Part shown: positions 1 through 9,027 of the stretch, one piece after another
Layout of the letters: each line of letters opens with the position of its first letter
How positions within the stretch are numbered: position 1 is the stretch's first letter
NCBI GenBank assembly: GCA_913057905.1
Contig: CAJXPB010000002.1
Coordinates: 186,001-250,000 of the forward strand
Reading direction: 5' to 3'
Origin: an uncultured Pseudomonadota bacterium
Lineage (GTDB): Bacteria; Myxococcota_A; Bradymonadia; Bradymonadales; Bradymonadaceae
DNA length: 64,000 bases
Program-made: the position numbers and the translations under genes
The notes under the pieces: model-generated
What the model saw: only the letters and a program-made list of their open reading frames with translations
Told to the model about the DNA's origin: nothing
The model's database searches: none

Positions 1-265
1 GCCAATTGTAGCGATTCGACTACGGAAACTCCACTTCAATCTTGAAAAGCGGGCAAATCCAAGCCGCCGGCCTACGATCGTGCCCCCCCGGACCAAGGAC
101 CGGGGAGTCTTTCGAGATCGACGTTGGAGGGGCCTTCGTTCGTTTGACGCCTCACCGCCTCCAGGCTTGCCCAGGAGGGTGAAGTGATCGTTGGCCGGAG
201 CGGTGCCCTTGAGGTTTCGATGTAGAACGGATGCAATGATCGAGACTACTGCCCCGGAGGAGCCA

Positions 266-1093
266 ATGACGAACCGTACAGTCCAATCCGTGACTCTACG
301 CGTACCGCAGCTCGAATCTGCGCGGCGCTTCTACCAGGAAGTCGTGGGCCTCGACGTCCTCGAGGAAAAAGACGGTCGAGTCGGCCTCGGCAGCGGCGGC
401 CGGGAGGTCGTCACGCTGGTTGCGGCGCCGGACGCCCGTCCGCGTGGGTCGGGAGACGCCGGGCTGTTTCACCTGGCGATTCTGTTTCCGGAGCGCGGCG
501 CACTGGCCGACGCCCTCGCTCGGGTGACGGAGATGGACTACGTGATGACCGGCGCGTCGGATCACCTGGTCAGCGAAGCCCTCTACATGAACGATCCCGG
601 GGCCAACGGCGTGGAGTTGTACCGCGACCGGCCGGAATCGGAGTGGGAATACGACGATTCCGGGGAGGTGCGGATGACGACGAAGAGGCTCAATTTGGAG
701 CACCTGCAAGGCGACGGGTCTCAGCCCACGCCGGACGGGGCCCCCGAGGCCACCCGGCTCGGTCACGTGCATCTGGAGGTGACCGATCTGGAGCGCGCGG
801 CGACGTTCTACAGGGATATCTTCAGCATGGAGATGCAGACGAGCCGGCGCGGTGCGCGCTTTCTCTCCTGGGACGGCTACCACCACCACGTGGCGCTCAA
901 CACATGGAACCGTCGCCGCAAAGCGCACGAGTCGGAGTCGCTCGGGCTGGAGTCAGTCGCCGCTACGATGCCGGCGTCAGACGGCGACGAAGTCCGTCAA
1001 CGCGCCACCGACAGCGGCATCTCCGTGAAAGAGACTGACCGCGGATTTCGTCTAACCGATCCGGACGGGATCACGTGGTGGGTTCGGTCGTAG
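266..1093 (+). CDS. VOC family protein, CatE-like (catechol 2,3-dioxygenase/glyoxalase fold)
   Basis: Predicted vicinal-oxygen-chelate metalloprotein of 275 residues, close to the usual ~280 of CatE-like proteins. Two modules are visible: residues ~5-120 (HLAIL near 69; DPGANGVEL near 110-118, whose Glu is a likely metal ligand) and ~165-275 (GHVHLEV near 166; YHHHVALNTW near 205). The second module ends in DPDGITWW, without the Glu expected of a second metal site. The ATG at 266 is preferred to the in-frame TTG at 191 because GGAGGAG lies 3 nt before it and the family similarity begins there. The gene stands alone. Bases 1-265 show nothing else I can support. The substrate cannot be told from the sequence. 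Confidence 0.85.
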   Translation: MTNRTVQSVTLRVPQLESARRFYQEVVGLDVLEEKDGRVGLGSGGREVVTLVAAPDARPRGSGDAGLFHLAILFPERGALADALARVTEMDYVMTGASDHLVSEALYMNDPGANGVELYRDRPESEWEYDDSGEVRMTTKRLNLEHLQGDGSQPTPDGAPEATRLGHVHLEVTDLERAATFYRDIFSMEMQTSRRGARFLSWDGYHHHVALNTWNRRRKAHESESLGLESVAATMPASDGDEVRQRATDSGISVKETDRGFRLTDPDGITWWVRS

Positions 1094-1118
1094 TTGCGGC
1101 GCGCCCCGGAAGTCGCAA

Positions 1119-1240
1119 ACGTCCAACCTGAACGTCCAACGTAAACGAGCTCCGTCCAACCTGAACGTCTTTCGTAAACGTCCAACGTAAACGAGCTCCG
1201 TCCAGCCCGAACGTCTCTCGTAAACGTCCAACGTAAACGT
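1119..1240. repeat. 46-bp tandem repeat downstream of the VOC gene
   Basis: Two adjacent 46-bp units begin with GAGCTCCGTCC at 1147 and 1193, with a partial unit before them. Each contains the short motif GTCCAACGTAAACG. The repeat runs straight into copies of the dispersed GTCCTACGCGAGACG module. It lies between convergent genes and has no convincing coding content. Confidence 0.75.
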
Positions 1241-1318
1241 CCTACGCGAGACGCGGCCACGTGATTGGCGGCCCCGTCGTACCTCGTACGTCCTACGCGC
1301 GACGCGCCAACGCGGGCC
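1233..1318 (+). repeat. Dispersed intergenic repeat, module A (two diverged copies)
   Basis: The motif CGTCCTACGCGAGACGCGGC occurs at about 1237. A second copy follows as GTCGTACCTCGTACGTCCTA and CGCGCGACGCG at about 1277-1308. The same module recurs, mostly in tandem, near 19.1, 38.1, 51.9 and 58.5 kb. It ends next to the stop codon of the RND exporter gene. Confidence 0.75.
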
Positions 1319-3973
1319 CTAATTCCGATCTTGCTCTCTCGGCAACAGCCAATCGATGCGGAAGGTCTCACCCAACCAAAACACAACGGGCATCGTCAGA
1401 AAGGTGGCGACCAGGGTGGTGCCAATGCCGACGATGGCCAGATGACCAATCGAGCTGAGGCCGCCGTGATGGGTGATCGCCAGGCCGCCGAAGCCGACCA
1501 TCGAGGTAATAGACGCCATGGCAACGGCGGAGCCGACCAGGCGCAGGACTTCGGGGCCGGAGCCTTCGCCGCGTTCCAGGTAGCGGCGGTAGAAGTGGAC
1601 GCCGGCGTCGACGCCGATGCCGATGACCACGGGGATGATGATGACGTTGAAGAAGTCGAGGTCGATGCCCATGTAGGCCAGGACCCCGAACATCCACGCG
1701 GCCCCGAGGATGAGGGGCAGCAGGGCGACCAGGCCGCGGATGGGGCTGCGGAAGGCGGCTGAGAGCAGCAGGAAGACCAGCGCCAGGGCGATGGAGATCA
1801 TCTTGGCGCCGTCATTTTTGATCTCGTCGAGCATCTGCACGTAGATGTACGACTGACTTCCGATGCGGAAGTCGATGCCCGTCTCGCGGCGGACCTGCTG
1901 GATCTGCTTGAGAAATTCGCGAGCTTTGGCGCCGCGCATCTGATCGATGCCCTCGTTGACGTAGACAAGGTAGCGGTAGGCGAACGGCTCTCCCTCTTGG
2001 GCCGGGTGAGCGCCCTCGCCGGCCTCCTTAAAGAGACTCTTGGTCCACTCGGGCAGATTGGCGGCGGTGACGGGCTCGCCGACCTTTAGCTTCTTGCGAA
2101 ACTCCTCGAGGCGCTGGCGGGCGTCGTCGTCCAGACCCGAGAGGTCCTCCTCGTCTAGCATCTCCTGGATCTTGCGGATCTCGGCGAGCCGCTCTTTTTG
2201 GTCTTCGACGGACCCGGGCACGAACCCGTGGATCGAGGCCACGCTGTTGATGGTGCTGAGCCCGCCGGACTGCAGCTTCTTCTGCATCGCCTGGTAGACG
2301 GTGGCGGCCTTGTCGGCGTCATCGAACAAAAGGACGGTGGGCGTCGAGGAGTGCTGGCCCTTGAGCGCCGATTCGAACTTCTCCTCGGTCGTCTCGAATC
2401 GCCGTTTGTGTTCGTAGGTCTCGGGATTGGTCTTGCGGCGCACATCCCGGGTGACCGTACTGACATGTTCGGCGACATCGTCGCCGGCTTCGCGGGCATC
2501 GGCCCGGGCATTCTGCAGCTTCTGGTACTCGTCGTCATTTCGCTGCCATGGCCACTCGATCTGGCCGAGCTGGCGGAAGTTTTCCTCGAAACTCAGGTTC
2601 GGATACTGGGTGATCGACAGGCCGGTGAAGGTCAGCATCAGGATGATCGCGACGGGCACGTAGACCTTGCGGCGCCCGTCGGAAATCAGGGCCCCGACGC
2701 CGATGCCACCGCTGAGGGTCGGCGCCTCGCGCGGGTAATAATGATGGAAGGTCAGCACCATCGCCGGTAGGACGACGATCATCGCCAGCAGGGTGAACAA
2801 CACACCCAGGCTGGCGACCTTTCCGAACTGGCTGAGGCCGCGAAACTGTGCGAACGACAGGACCACGAAGGTCGTGAACGTGGTCAGGGCGCCGATCACG
2901 GTGGCGCTGCCGACGCCCTTGTAACAGTGGATCAGGGCGGCCTCGGGATCCTTGCCCTCGATGCGGGCGTGGTCGTAGCCGCTGAGCAGGTGGATGCTGT
3001 AGTCGATCCCCAGGCCCAGCAAGATGGCGAAGATGAAGGCGCTGATGGTCGTCAGTTCGCCAAACAGGATGAACGACAGCGCCAGGGTCCAGCAGACGCC
3101 CATCACCAGCGGGATCATCACCAGCGCGGTCGCCCGCTTGCGCCGAAAGTAGAGCCCGATGACCAGCAGCAGACCGATCAGCGTGAAGAGCGCCGAGGTC
3201 TTCAGGTCGCCGGTGATCGACTGGTAGTCCTTCTGGCGGTTGATGAGCCCGCCGCCGTACTCGATGTCGAGCTGCTTGTTGTAGGTGTCGGGGTCGAGGC
3301 CCTGGCCGATCTGGCGGATCTGGCTGATCAGCCGGTTGGTGGCGGCCAGATCCGTCGACGATTCGTTGAACCGAAGGACCATCGTCAGCGAGTGCTCATC
3401 CTCGGCAGTCAGGTACTCGCGGTAGTCATCCTGGGCGAGGCCGTCGTATTTGGCGCGGATGTCCCCGGTCTCGATGAACTCGCCGTCGTTGCTGTCGTCC
3501 TCCGAATCGAGGGAGGCAAACAGCGGGTTGGCCTCCTTTTTTTCGTCGCGGATCTTCTGGCGGAGCCGCTCCCGGATCGTCGCCAGATCGTCGGCCCTCA
3601 AGTACAGAAGCTGGTGTTTTTCAAAGAAGTCCTTGGGGTTGTGGAAGTGAGCCAGGGAGACGGGGTCGAGCTTTCGCAGCTCGGCGGCGAAATCCCCGGC
3701 GAACTCCTTGTTTGCCTCCATGTCGGGGCTGTCGATCACCACGAACAGGGCCGACCCGGAGCCGACGCGCTCGCCAACCTCGGTCATCGCCTCGGCGGCT
3801 TCGGAGGTCTGGGGCAGAAGCGCCTTGAAGTCGCTGTTGATGTTCCACTGGGTGACCATCACCCAGATCGACAGAATCGTCAGAACAACCGCCGCACCCG
3901 TGATTTCCCGATAGTACCGCGCCACGAATCGGTGGACGAATCGGGAGATGACATCTTCAATCAGTGGATTCAT
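1319..3973 (-). CDS. RND superfamily (MMPL) exporter
   Basis: Large inner-membrane transporter of 884 residues with the duplicated RND architecture. There is a first transmembrane helix at ~25-45, a periplasmic domain to ~240, five helices at ~245-420 and another near 435-455. A second periplasmic domain runs to ~690, and five helices occupy ~705-870. Conserved membrane features include GLGIDYSIHLLSGY in the first half and VIGIGVDAGVHFYRRY in the second. The layout matches MMPL/HpnN-like proteins that move lipids or hopanoids to the outer membrane. The presence of a squalene/phytoene synthase elsewhere in the window is compatible with that but proves nothing. It is transcribed alone, and no membrane-fusion partner is adjacent. 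Confidence 0.88.
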   Translation of the reverse strand: MNPLIEDVISRFVHRFVARYYREITGAAVVLTILSIWVMVTQWNINSDFKALLPQTSEAAEAMTEVGERVGSGSALFVVIDSPDMEANKEFAGDFAAELRKLDPVSLAHFHNPKDFFEKHQLLYLRADDLATIRERLRQKIRDEKKEANPLFASLDSEDDSNDGEFIETGDIRAKYDGLAQDDYREYLTAEDEHSLTMVLRFNESSTDLAATNRLISQIRQIGQGLDPDTYNKQLDIEYGGGLINRQKDYQSITGDLKTSALFTLIGLLLVIGLYFRRKRATALVMIPLVMGVCWTLALSFILFGELTTISAFIFAILLGLGIDYSIHLLSGYDHARIEGKDPEAALIHCYKGVGSATVIGALTTFTTFVVLSFAQFRGLSQFGKVASLGVLFTLLAMIVVLPAMVLTFHHYYPREAPTLSGGIGVGALISDGRRKVYVPVAIILMLTFTGLSITQYPNLSFEENFRQLGQIEWPWQRNDDEYQKLQNARADAREAGDDVAEHVSTVTRDVRRKTNPETYEHKRRFETTEEKFESALKGQHSSTPTVLLFDDADKAATVYQAMQKKLQSGGLSTINSVASIHGFVPGSVEDQKERLAEIRKIQEMLDEEDLSGLDDDARQRLEEFRKKLKVGEPVTAANLPEWTKSLFKEAGEGAHPAQEGEPFAYRYLVYVNEGIDQMRGAKAREFLKQIQQVRRETGIDFRIGSQSYIYVQMLDEIKNDGAKMISIALALVFLLLSAAFRSPIRGLVALLPLILGAAWMFGVLAYMGIDLDFFNVIIIPVVIGIGVDAGVHFYRRYLERGEGSGPEVLRLVGSAVAMASITSMVGFGGLAITHHGGLSSIGHLAIVGIGTTLVATFLTMPVVFWLGETFRIDWLLPREQDRN

Positions 3974-4234
3974 CTACGAGCAGCGCCAACGACATGGAAG
4001 GGGATAACAGCGATTCGGAGCATCAGTTCTTTAGTCGAGACGGGCCGTCCTATCAAGAAAACCGACGCGCCATTTGGTTCTTTCTGTCACGGCAGCGTCG
4101 TACGGGGTTCGTTCCAGTCGGACGCAGTCATCGCGAATCCCCCGAGGAGCTTGCCCGACGCCATTGAGAACCTATCATCTGAGCGCGCACCGAACACTCA
4201 GTCGGCATACACGTCGGACTCGATGCTGAATATT

Positions 4235-4256
4235 CGTCAGACCGAACCGTCTGACG
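4235..4256. promoter_or_regulatory. Perfect 8-bp inverted repeat in a divergent intergenic region
   Basis: CGTCAGAC (4235-4242) and GTCTGACG (4249-4256) are exact reverse complements separated by CGAACC. The element sits 57 bp before the secreted-protein start at 4313, in the 339-bp divergent gap 3974-4312. No T-run follows, so an operator is more likely than a terminator. I see nothing else identifiable in this gap. Confidence 0.4.
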
Positions 4257-4312
4257 TGTGAACGACGCCGAGACGGCCACCTTCAACAGGTCTTCCAGAC
4301 GGTACCAATAAG

Positions 4313-5437
4313 ATGACATCTGCACCTGCCCGTTCGAAACGATGGACGAGCCTGCTGGCTCTCATCGCTGCCCCGCTGGTCGCCATGGCCATCTCTTCGC
4401 CCGCCCACGCGGCGGTCACGGGATGGGCCGATGGAGGCAGCTCCACACCTACGATGCAGGATCTGGTGCCTTCGATGTCCTCGGGCGAGGCGTACTCGGA
4501 GCGCTACGGGTTCAGCGCGAAGATCGACGGCGGCGGAGAGGTAGTCGTCAATTTCACGATCTCGAACCTGGGGTGGGGCGACGGCTCGGCGGCGGTGAAG
4601 GTCCGAGTGGACCTGCCGGACCGCGATGAGTACGTCTATCAGAAGAAGGTCGACCGCGGCTCGTGGTCTTTCAGCAAAAATAAGTTCCGCCTGAAGGTCG
4701 CCAACACCGAGGTGCAGGGAAAGGGCGACAACACCTTCGTGGTGGACCACAACGGCGACCTGAAACTACGGATGAAGCTGACCAGCGACATGTCGATGTG
4801 GAGTCCGGGCAACGGCGAGATCACCGTCGGCGACGGCTACTACTACCGGCTGCACGCCTTTGCGCTGCGCAGTGATATGACCGGAAAGGTCAAGCCGAAG
4901 GGGGAGTCGTGGACCCAGATAAAGGGGACCCGATCGGGCTACGGCGACCACGTGGCCACGAACATCGCCCCGTTTGACCTGGGCACCCGATTCTCGCGCT
5001 TTCGCGTCTACGACGACGAAAACGACGTCTTCGCGATGTGGCGTGAAATCGAGTTGACCGACGATTACGGCGGCAAGTCGCTGTCGTTTCTGGTCGTCGG
5101 GTACAAGGATCAGATCGTCTTTTCGGACGCAAACGCCAAGACGACCTACGCCCGGCGGGTCAAAGACACGAAGACGGGATACCGGCTGCCGTACGCCGTG
5201 CAGATCGACGGCAAGGACGGCGATGACGAGGTGCGGGTCGTGCTGGAGGCCACCAAGGTCGACCGTAAGGATCTGCTGGCCGGCTACGGCGGAATGGCCC
5301 GGATGATCGCCTCACAGGTCAGCCAGCCGTGGAACTACTATTTCGACTGCACCTACAAGATCCAGATGACGATCGGCGGGTCGACCGCCAAGGTCGAGGG
5401 CAAGGCCGGCTACGTCATCGATTTCGTCAACAAATGA
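4313..5437 (+). CDS. Secreted protein of unknown function
   Basis: A 374-residue protein with a clear Sec signal peptide: basic N-terminus, a hydrophobic stretch LLALIAAPLVAMAI, and cleavage after AHA at about residue 34. The mature part is rich in alternating charged and aromatic beta-strand-like segments, such as VVVNFTISNLGWGDGSAAV. I do not recognise a domain. It contains a single Cys and no membrane anchor, so it is probably periplasmic or extracellular. It converges on tmk, leaving only 6 bp between the two stop codons. The ATG lacks a strong Shine-Dalgarno, but the signal peptide begins there. Confidence 0.75.
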   Translation: MTSAPARSKRWTSLLALIAAPLVAMAISSPAHAAVTGWADGGSSTPTMQDLVPSMSSGEAYSERYGFSAKIDGGGEVVVNFTISNLGWGDGSAAVKVRVDLPDRDEYVYQKKVDRGSWSFSKNKFRLKVANTEVQGKGDNTFVVDHNGDLKLRMKLTSDMSMWSPGNGEITVGDGYYYRLHAFALRSDMTGKVKPKGESWTQIKGTRSGYGDHVATNIAPFDLGTRFSRFRVYDDENDVFAMWREIELTDDYGGKSLSFLVVGYKDQIVFSDANAKTTYARRVKDTKTGYRLPYAVQIDGKDGDDEVRVVLEATKVDRKDLLAGYGGMARMIASQVSQPWNYYFDCTYKIQMTIGGSTAKVEGKAGYVIDFVNK

Positions 5438-5443
5438 CGCGGT

Positions 5444-6121
5444 TCAGGAGCCGATGAGATCCATCGTCGTCTCGACGATCTCGTCGGTGATGGCACCGCG
5501 GGGCCGATCGGCATCGAGCCGAACGATCCGCTCGCCCTCCTCGTCGAGGGTGTCTATGACCTGAAGGTACTGGTCGCGAAGTTCGGTCAATCGCTCGCGA
5601 TTCTCGTAGATGTCGCGGCTGCCGCGTTCGGCGAGCCGGTCGAGACACAGGTCGACGTCAGCCTCCAGAAAGAAGGTCACATCGGGCGTCCTCGCCCGTT
5701 CATTGAGCGTACGCACCCACTGAAGATCGAGGGGTTGTTCGTCGCCGGGGTCGCCCTGGTAGGCGTAGCTGGAATGGTAGTATCGATCCGTAACCACGTG
5801 ACGTCCCGCGGTCAGCGCCGGTTTGACGGCCGATTCCAGATGGTCGAGCCGGTCGGCGGCAAACAGCAGCGCCAGAGTTTCGCGGCCCACATGGGTGGTG
5901 CCGCCGTCGGGAGCGGGTTGCACGAGCCGACCCGACAACATCTGCCGGATCAGTGACCCTATCGGACCATCGGAGGGCTCCCGGGTGGCCACGGCGGCCA
6001 GTCCGTCTTCGCGCAGCCGGCTGACCAGTTGATCGGTCTGCGTGGTCGACCCGGAGCCGTCCAAACCCTCGATGGCGATGAAGAGCGGAGTGTCGATGTC
6101 GTCGCCGCGAGACGTCGTCAT
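5444..6121 (-). CDS. tmk: Thymidylate kinase with a variant P-loop
   Basis: dTMP kinase, 225 residues, phosphorylating dTMP to dTDP for DNA synthesis. The P-loop at ~19-27 reads GLDGSGSTT: the position of the normally invariant Walker A lysine is serine. Other family features are present: REPSDGPIG (~47-55), a DRY motif in VVTDRYYHSSYAYQG, and an Arg-rich lid region near RGSRDIYENRERL. GAGGG precedes the ATG. It is convergent with the secreted-protein gene. Family assignment is firm. The lysine replacement is read directly from the codon TCG and may reflect an alternative P-loop subgroup rather than loss of activity. Confidence 0.9.
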   Translation of the reverse strand: MTTSRGDDIDTPLFIAIEGLDGSGSTTQTDQLVSRLREDGLAAVATREPSDGPIGSLIRQMLSGRLVQPAPDGGTTHVGRETLALLFAADRLDHLESAVKPALTAGRHVVTDRYYHSSYAYQGDPGDEQPLDLQWVRTLNERARTPDVTFFLEADVDLCLDRLAERGSRDIYENRERLTELRDQYLQVIDTLDEEGERIVRLDADRPRGAITDEIVETTMDLIGS

Positions 6122-6254
6122 GAACCCTCAAAGTCGTGCGATCCGAGTGTATGGGCGGGAACCACCGGCAATGTGTAACAGATTCCCGGCTCTTACACAC
6201 GGGCCTTGGAGGTGATATGTCCTCGCTCGTCGCGCAACTCTCTGGACCAGCAAC

Positions 6255-7166
6255 GTGACGGGAGCCATGCCTCGCGAAAAAGACTTCGGGCCGGGTGAAC
6301 TCGGCCCCCCGTGGACAGTCCTGAAAATGCTCCGTTGGACGTCGAATTTCTTCGAAGAGCGCGACGTCACGGAGACCCCGCGGCTCGACGCGGACCTGTT
6401 GTTGAGCCACGTCCTCGACGTGGACCGGATGGACCTGTACCTGAAGACCGACGAGGAGGTCCCCGAGGCGGCGCGCGACCGATTCCGAGCGATGGTCAAG
6501 CGGCGGGCCGGCGGCGAGCCCGTGGCATATCTGGTGGGGCACCGCGAGTTCTGGGAGACCGACCTGAAGTGCGATCGCAGGGCGCTCGTCCCACGGCCAG
6601 ACACCGAGGTGTTGGTCGAAACCGTCGTCGACACCATGGACGCCGACGGCGACCATCGGCTCGCCGACATCGGCACCGGGACCGGGGCGATCGCCCTGGC
6701 ACTGGCCGATGAATTCCCCAACGCGACCATCGCCGCCACCGAGATCTCGTCGGACGCAATCGAGCTGGCTGCCGAGAACATCGAGGCCCATTCGGCATCG
6801 GGGCGGGTCACGCTCCTGGAGGGCGATCTGCTGGATGCCCTCCCCGACGACTGGGGTCCGTTGGACGCGGTTGTCAGCAATCCGCCGTACGTCAAAGAGG
6901 ACGACCCCGACGTTCAGCAGGCGGTACTCGACCACGAGCCGGCCCAGTCGCTGTTGGCCGGGCCCGACGGACTCGACGTGATCCGACGGTTGATCCCGCA
7001 GGCCTACGAGGCATTGCGCGGCGGCGGCTGGCTCTTTTTCGAATTCGGCTACACCCAGGCCGAGTCCGTGTACACATTGCTCGATGAAGAGGGCTTCGAG
7101 GCCATCGAAATCCACCAGGATTATTCGGACCGCGACCGTGTTGCGTCGGCCCGAAAACCACAATGA
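6255..7166 (+). CDS. prmC: Peptide chain release factor N5-glutamine methyltransferase
   Basis: PrmC/HemK methylates the GGQ glutamine of release factors using SAM. The 303-residue protein has the N-terminal helical domain (to ~95, with RRAGGEPVAYLVGHREFW). The Rossmann methyltransferase core carries motif I DIGTGTGAIALAL. The diagnostic active-site tetrapeptide NPPY is present in SNPPYVKEDDP. The start may instead be the second ATG at 6267. prfA, its common partner, is not adjacent. The next gene in the same direction begins 48 bp downstream and is another methyltransferase. Confidence 0.93.
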   Translation: MTGAMPREKDFGPGELGPPWTVLKMLRWTSNFFEERDVTETPRLDADLLLSHVLDVDRMDLYLKTDEEVPEAARDRFRAMVKRRAGGEPVAYLVGHREFWETDLKCDRRALVPRPDTEVLVETVVDTMDADGDHRLADIGTGTGAIALALADEFPNATIAATEISSDAIELAAENIEAHSASGRVTLLEGDLLDALPDDWGPLDAVVSNPPYVKEDDPDVQQAVLDHEPAQSLLAGPDGLDVIRRLIPQAYEALRGGGWLFFEFGYTQAESVYTLLDEEGFEAIEIHQDYSDRDRVASARKPQ

Positions 7167-7214
7167 CATTGGTTATCGAAACTGATTGTTACGACTCGAC
7201 AGAGGAGACACACC

Positions 7215-8360
7215 ATGACTGATTCCGAAGAACGCTCCGCGATCATCGATGACTTGACTCGCGTGAAGTACGTGGGCCCGGCGAAGGCCGAGCAGATGAT
7301 CGACGAGCTCGGGATCAGCTCGGTCGCCGAGCTCGCCGACGCCGCCCGCGAGGATCGACTGTCGGCACTTCAGGGAATCGGCAAGACCACCGCCGACAAG
7401 ATGCTCGCTTCGGCCGAGGAGCTGCTGGAGAGCGACGAGCGGGAGGAGCCGACCGAGGACACCGAACAAGAGGCCGCCGACGAAGACGAGGAGCCCGACC
7501 AGGCGGCCGACGACACCACGACGTCTTCGGCGCCGCGACCGCGTATCGAGCGGTTCATCGAGCGGGTCCGGTGCCCGGCCTGCGGCCACGACAGCTTCGA
7601 CAGGGAGGCGGCGGTATTGTCATGTACCGCCTGCAAGCGCCAGTACAATATCACCGACGGCATTGCCGATCTCGCCCCGCCCGACACCCCGCGCTCCGGA
7701 TTGGCCCAGAAGGTCATGGAATCGGGGCTGTACTCGCGGCTGTACGAAAAACACGCTCGTCCCAAGCTGACCAGCCTGATCAGCGACCGGACCATCGACG
7801 AAGAGATGGATCTGGCGGCCGACTACCTGGAGCTCAGTCCAGAGACGATGCTGTTGGACGTGGCCTGTGGGACGGGGAACTTCACGCGGTACTTCGCCCA
7901 GCGGATCGGGTCGGGTGTGACCGGCTACGACGATCAGTCGCTGGTCGTGGGCATGGACATCTCGTGGGCGATGCTCCAGCGCGCCCGCTCGTATCTACGC
8001 CGCGACGGCGTCAACGACCGGGTCTTCCTTTTGCGCGGAGACGCCACCCGCATTCCGCTGGGACGCGCCACCTTCGACAGGGTCCACTGCGCCGGCGGGC
8101 TGCACTTGATGGACGATATCGACGAGGCCCTGCGCCACTTCGCCCGGGTGCTGGAGCCGGGCGGCATCTGCGTGGTCAGCACGTTCCTGCTCAACGGCGG
8201 CGTCTTCAAACGGATCGCCAAACGACTGGCAGAGATCCCGACGGACTTCCACTGGTTCGAGCGCGACGAACTCCACGAGCGGCTCGAACGCGCCGGCTTC
8301 GAACTGGTCACCGACAGCGTGTCGCGAGAGGCGATCACGGTGAAGGCGAGGCGCACCTGA
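7215..8360 (+). CDS. Helix-hairpin-helix / zinc-ribbon / SAM methyltransferase fusion
   Basis: A 381-residue protein with three parts. Residues ~1-72 hold two helix-hairpin-helix motifs (VKYVGPAKAEQMID and LQGIGKTTADKML), similar to DNA-binding HhH domains. An acidic linker follows at ~73-105. A Cys4 ribbon of Trm112 type covers ~118-150 (CPAC at 120-123, CTAC at 137-140). The C-terminal UbiE-like methyltransferase has motif I LDVACGTGNF near 214-223 and the conserved FDRVHCAGGLHLMDD. GAGGAG lies before the ATG. The methyltransferase plus ribbon is a known combination. The HhH fusion is what looks unusual, and the substrate is unknown. Confidence 0.8.
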   Translation: MTDSEERSAIIDDLTRVKYVGPAKAEQMIDELGISSVAELADAAREDRLSALQGIGKTTADKMLASAEELLESDEREEPTEDTEQEAADEDEEPDQAADDTTTSSAPRPRIERFIERVRCPACGHDSFDREAAVLSCTACKRQYNITDGIADLAPPDTPRSGLAQKVMESGLYSRLYEKHARPKLTSLISDRTIDEEMDLAADYLELSPETMLLDVACGTGNFTRYFAQRIGSGVTGYDDQSLVVGMDISWAMLQRARSYLRRDGVNDRVFLLRGDATRIPLGRATFDRVHCAGGLHLMDDIDEALRHFARVLEPGGICVVSTFLLNGGVFKRIAKRLAEIPTDFHWFERDELHERLERAGFELVTDSVSREAITVKARRT

Positions 8361-8389
8361 GCGGCGCTCGGGTTCTCACAGTTCAGGCG

Positions 8390-8962
8390 TCAGAGTAGAG
8401 CGCGGCGGGTCGCCTCGTAGACGTCCTCGTCGCCGTCTTTGGTGTCGACGACGAACTGGACGCCCGCGTCGCGGAGCTTGTCGCTGAACTCCTGGCCGCG
8501 GCTGTGCACGACGATGAGCTTGATGGGTCGAAGATCCAGGTTTTCCTGAATGGCATCGGCCACATCGAGGGCATCGACACCGTGAAGGCCGTCCTCGATG
8601 ATGGCGGCGTCGGGCCGCCACTCGCCGATGCGAAGCAGCGCCGGCACCATCTCATCGCTGGCACCGTATTCGTGGATCTCGCCGAACCGCTTGCGGAGTT
8701 GTTCCTCGATCTCGGTGTTCGCCGAGTAGGCAAACACGTACTTGCGTTTGCGCTCGACGAACGGGTTCGGCATGCCATGTCGGTTCAGAAAATCCTGCAG
8801 GACTTTCTTTTTGATCCGGTAGTGTCCCCCCGGTGTCCGGTGCGCCTGTAGCTCGCCCTGCTCGATCCAGTTTTTGATCGAAGTGATATTGGCGTTGCAG
8901 ATATTGGCGACGTCGAAGGTCGTGAAGACCTCTTTGTCGAGGTTGACTTCCTCGGTGCCCAT
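8390..8962 (-). CDS. MerR-type HTH protein with receiver-like C-terminal domain
   Basis: A 190-residue predicted transcription factor. Residues ~10-55 match the winged-helix/excisionase class of MerR HTH, with TSIKNWIEQGELQAHRTPGG followed by HYRI, the recognition helix and wing. Residues ~68-190 look like a response-regulator receiver fold: YVFAYSANTEIEEQL, then PDAAIIEDGL in the place of the phosphorylated-Asp strand, then KLIVVHS. The phospho-acceptor pocket is not clearly conserved, so phosphorylation is uncertain. A sigma70 promoter lies 66-94 bp upstream. The gene converges on the HhH-methyltransferase gene with a 29-bp gap. Confidence 0.78.
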   Translation of the reverse strand: MGTEEVNLDKEVFTTFDVANICNANITSIKNWIEQGELQAHRTPGGHYRIKKKVLQDFLNRHGMPNPFVERKRKYVFAYSANTEIEEQLRKRFGEIHEYGASDEMVPALLRIGEWRPDAAIIEDGLHGVDALDVADAIQENLDLRPIKLIVVHSRGQEFSDKLRDAGVQFVVDTKDGDEDVYEATRRALL

Positions 8963-9027
8963 AGGCGTCCTCGCGTGACAAGTTCCGACTCTCGGGGATG
9001 ACGGTTCCAGCCCAAACCGTTAGAAAA

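Noticed and set aside
2927..4261. Plus-strand open frame opposite the RND exporter
   Set aside because: It contains only low-complexity Asp/Gln/Val-rich shadow sequence. The minus-strand protein is a clear transporter.
5700..7169. Minus-strand open frame spanning prmC and part of tmk
   Set aside because: It spans two well-supported genes in other frames and shows no family pattern.
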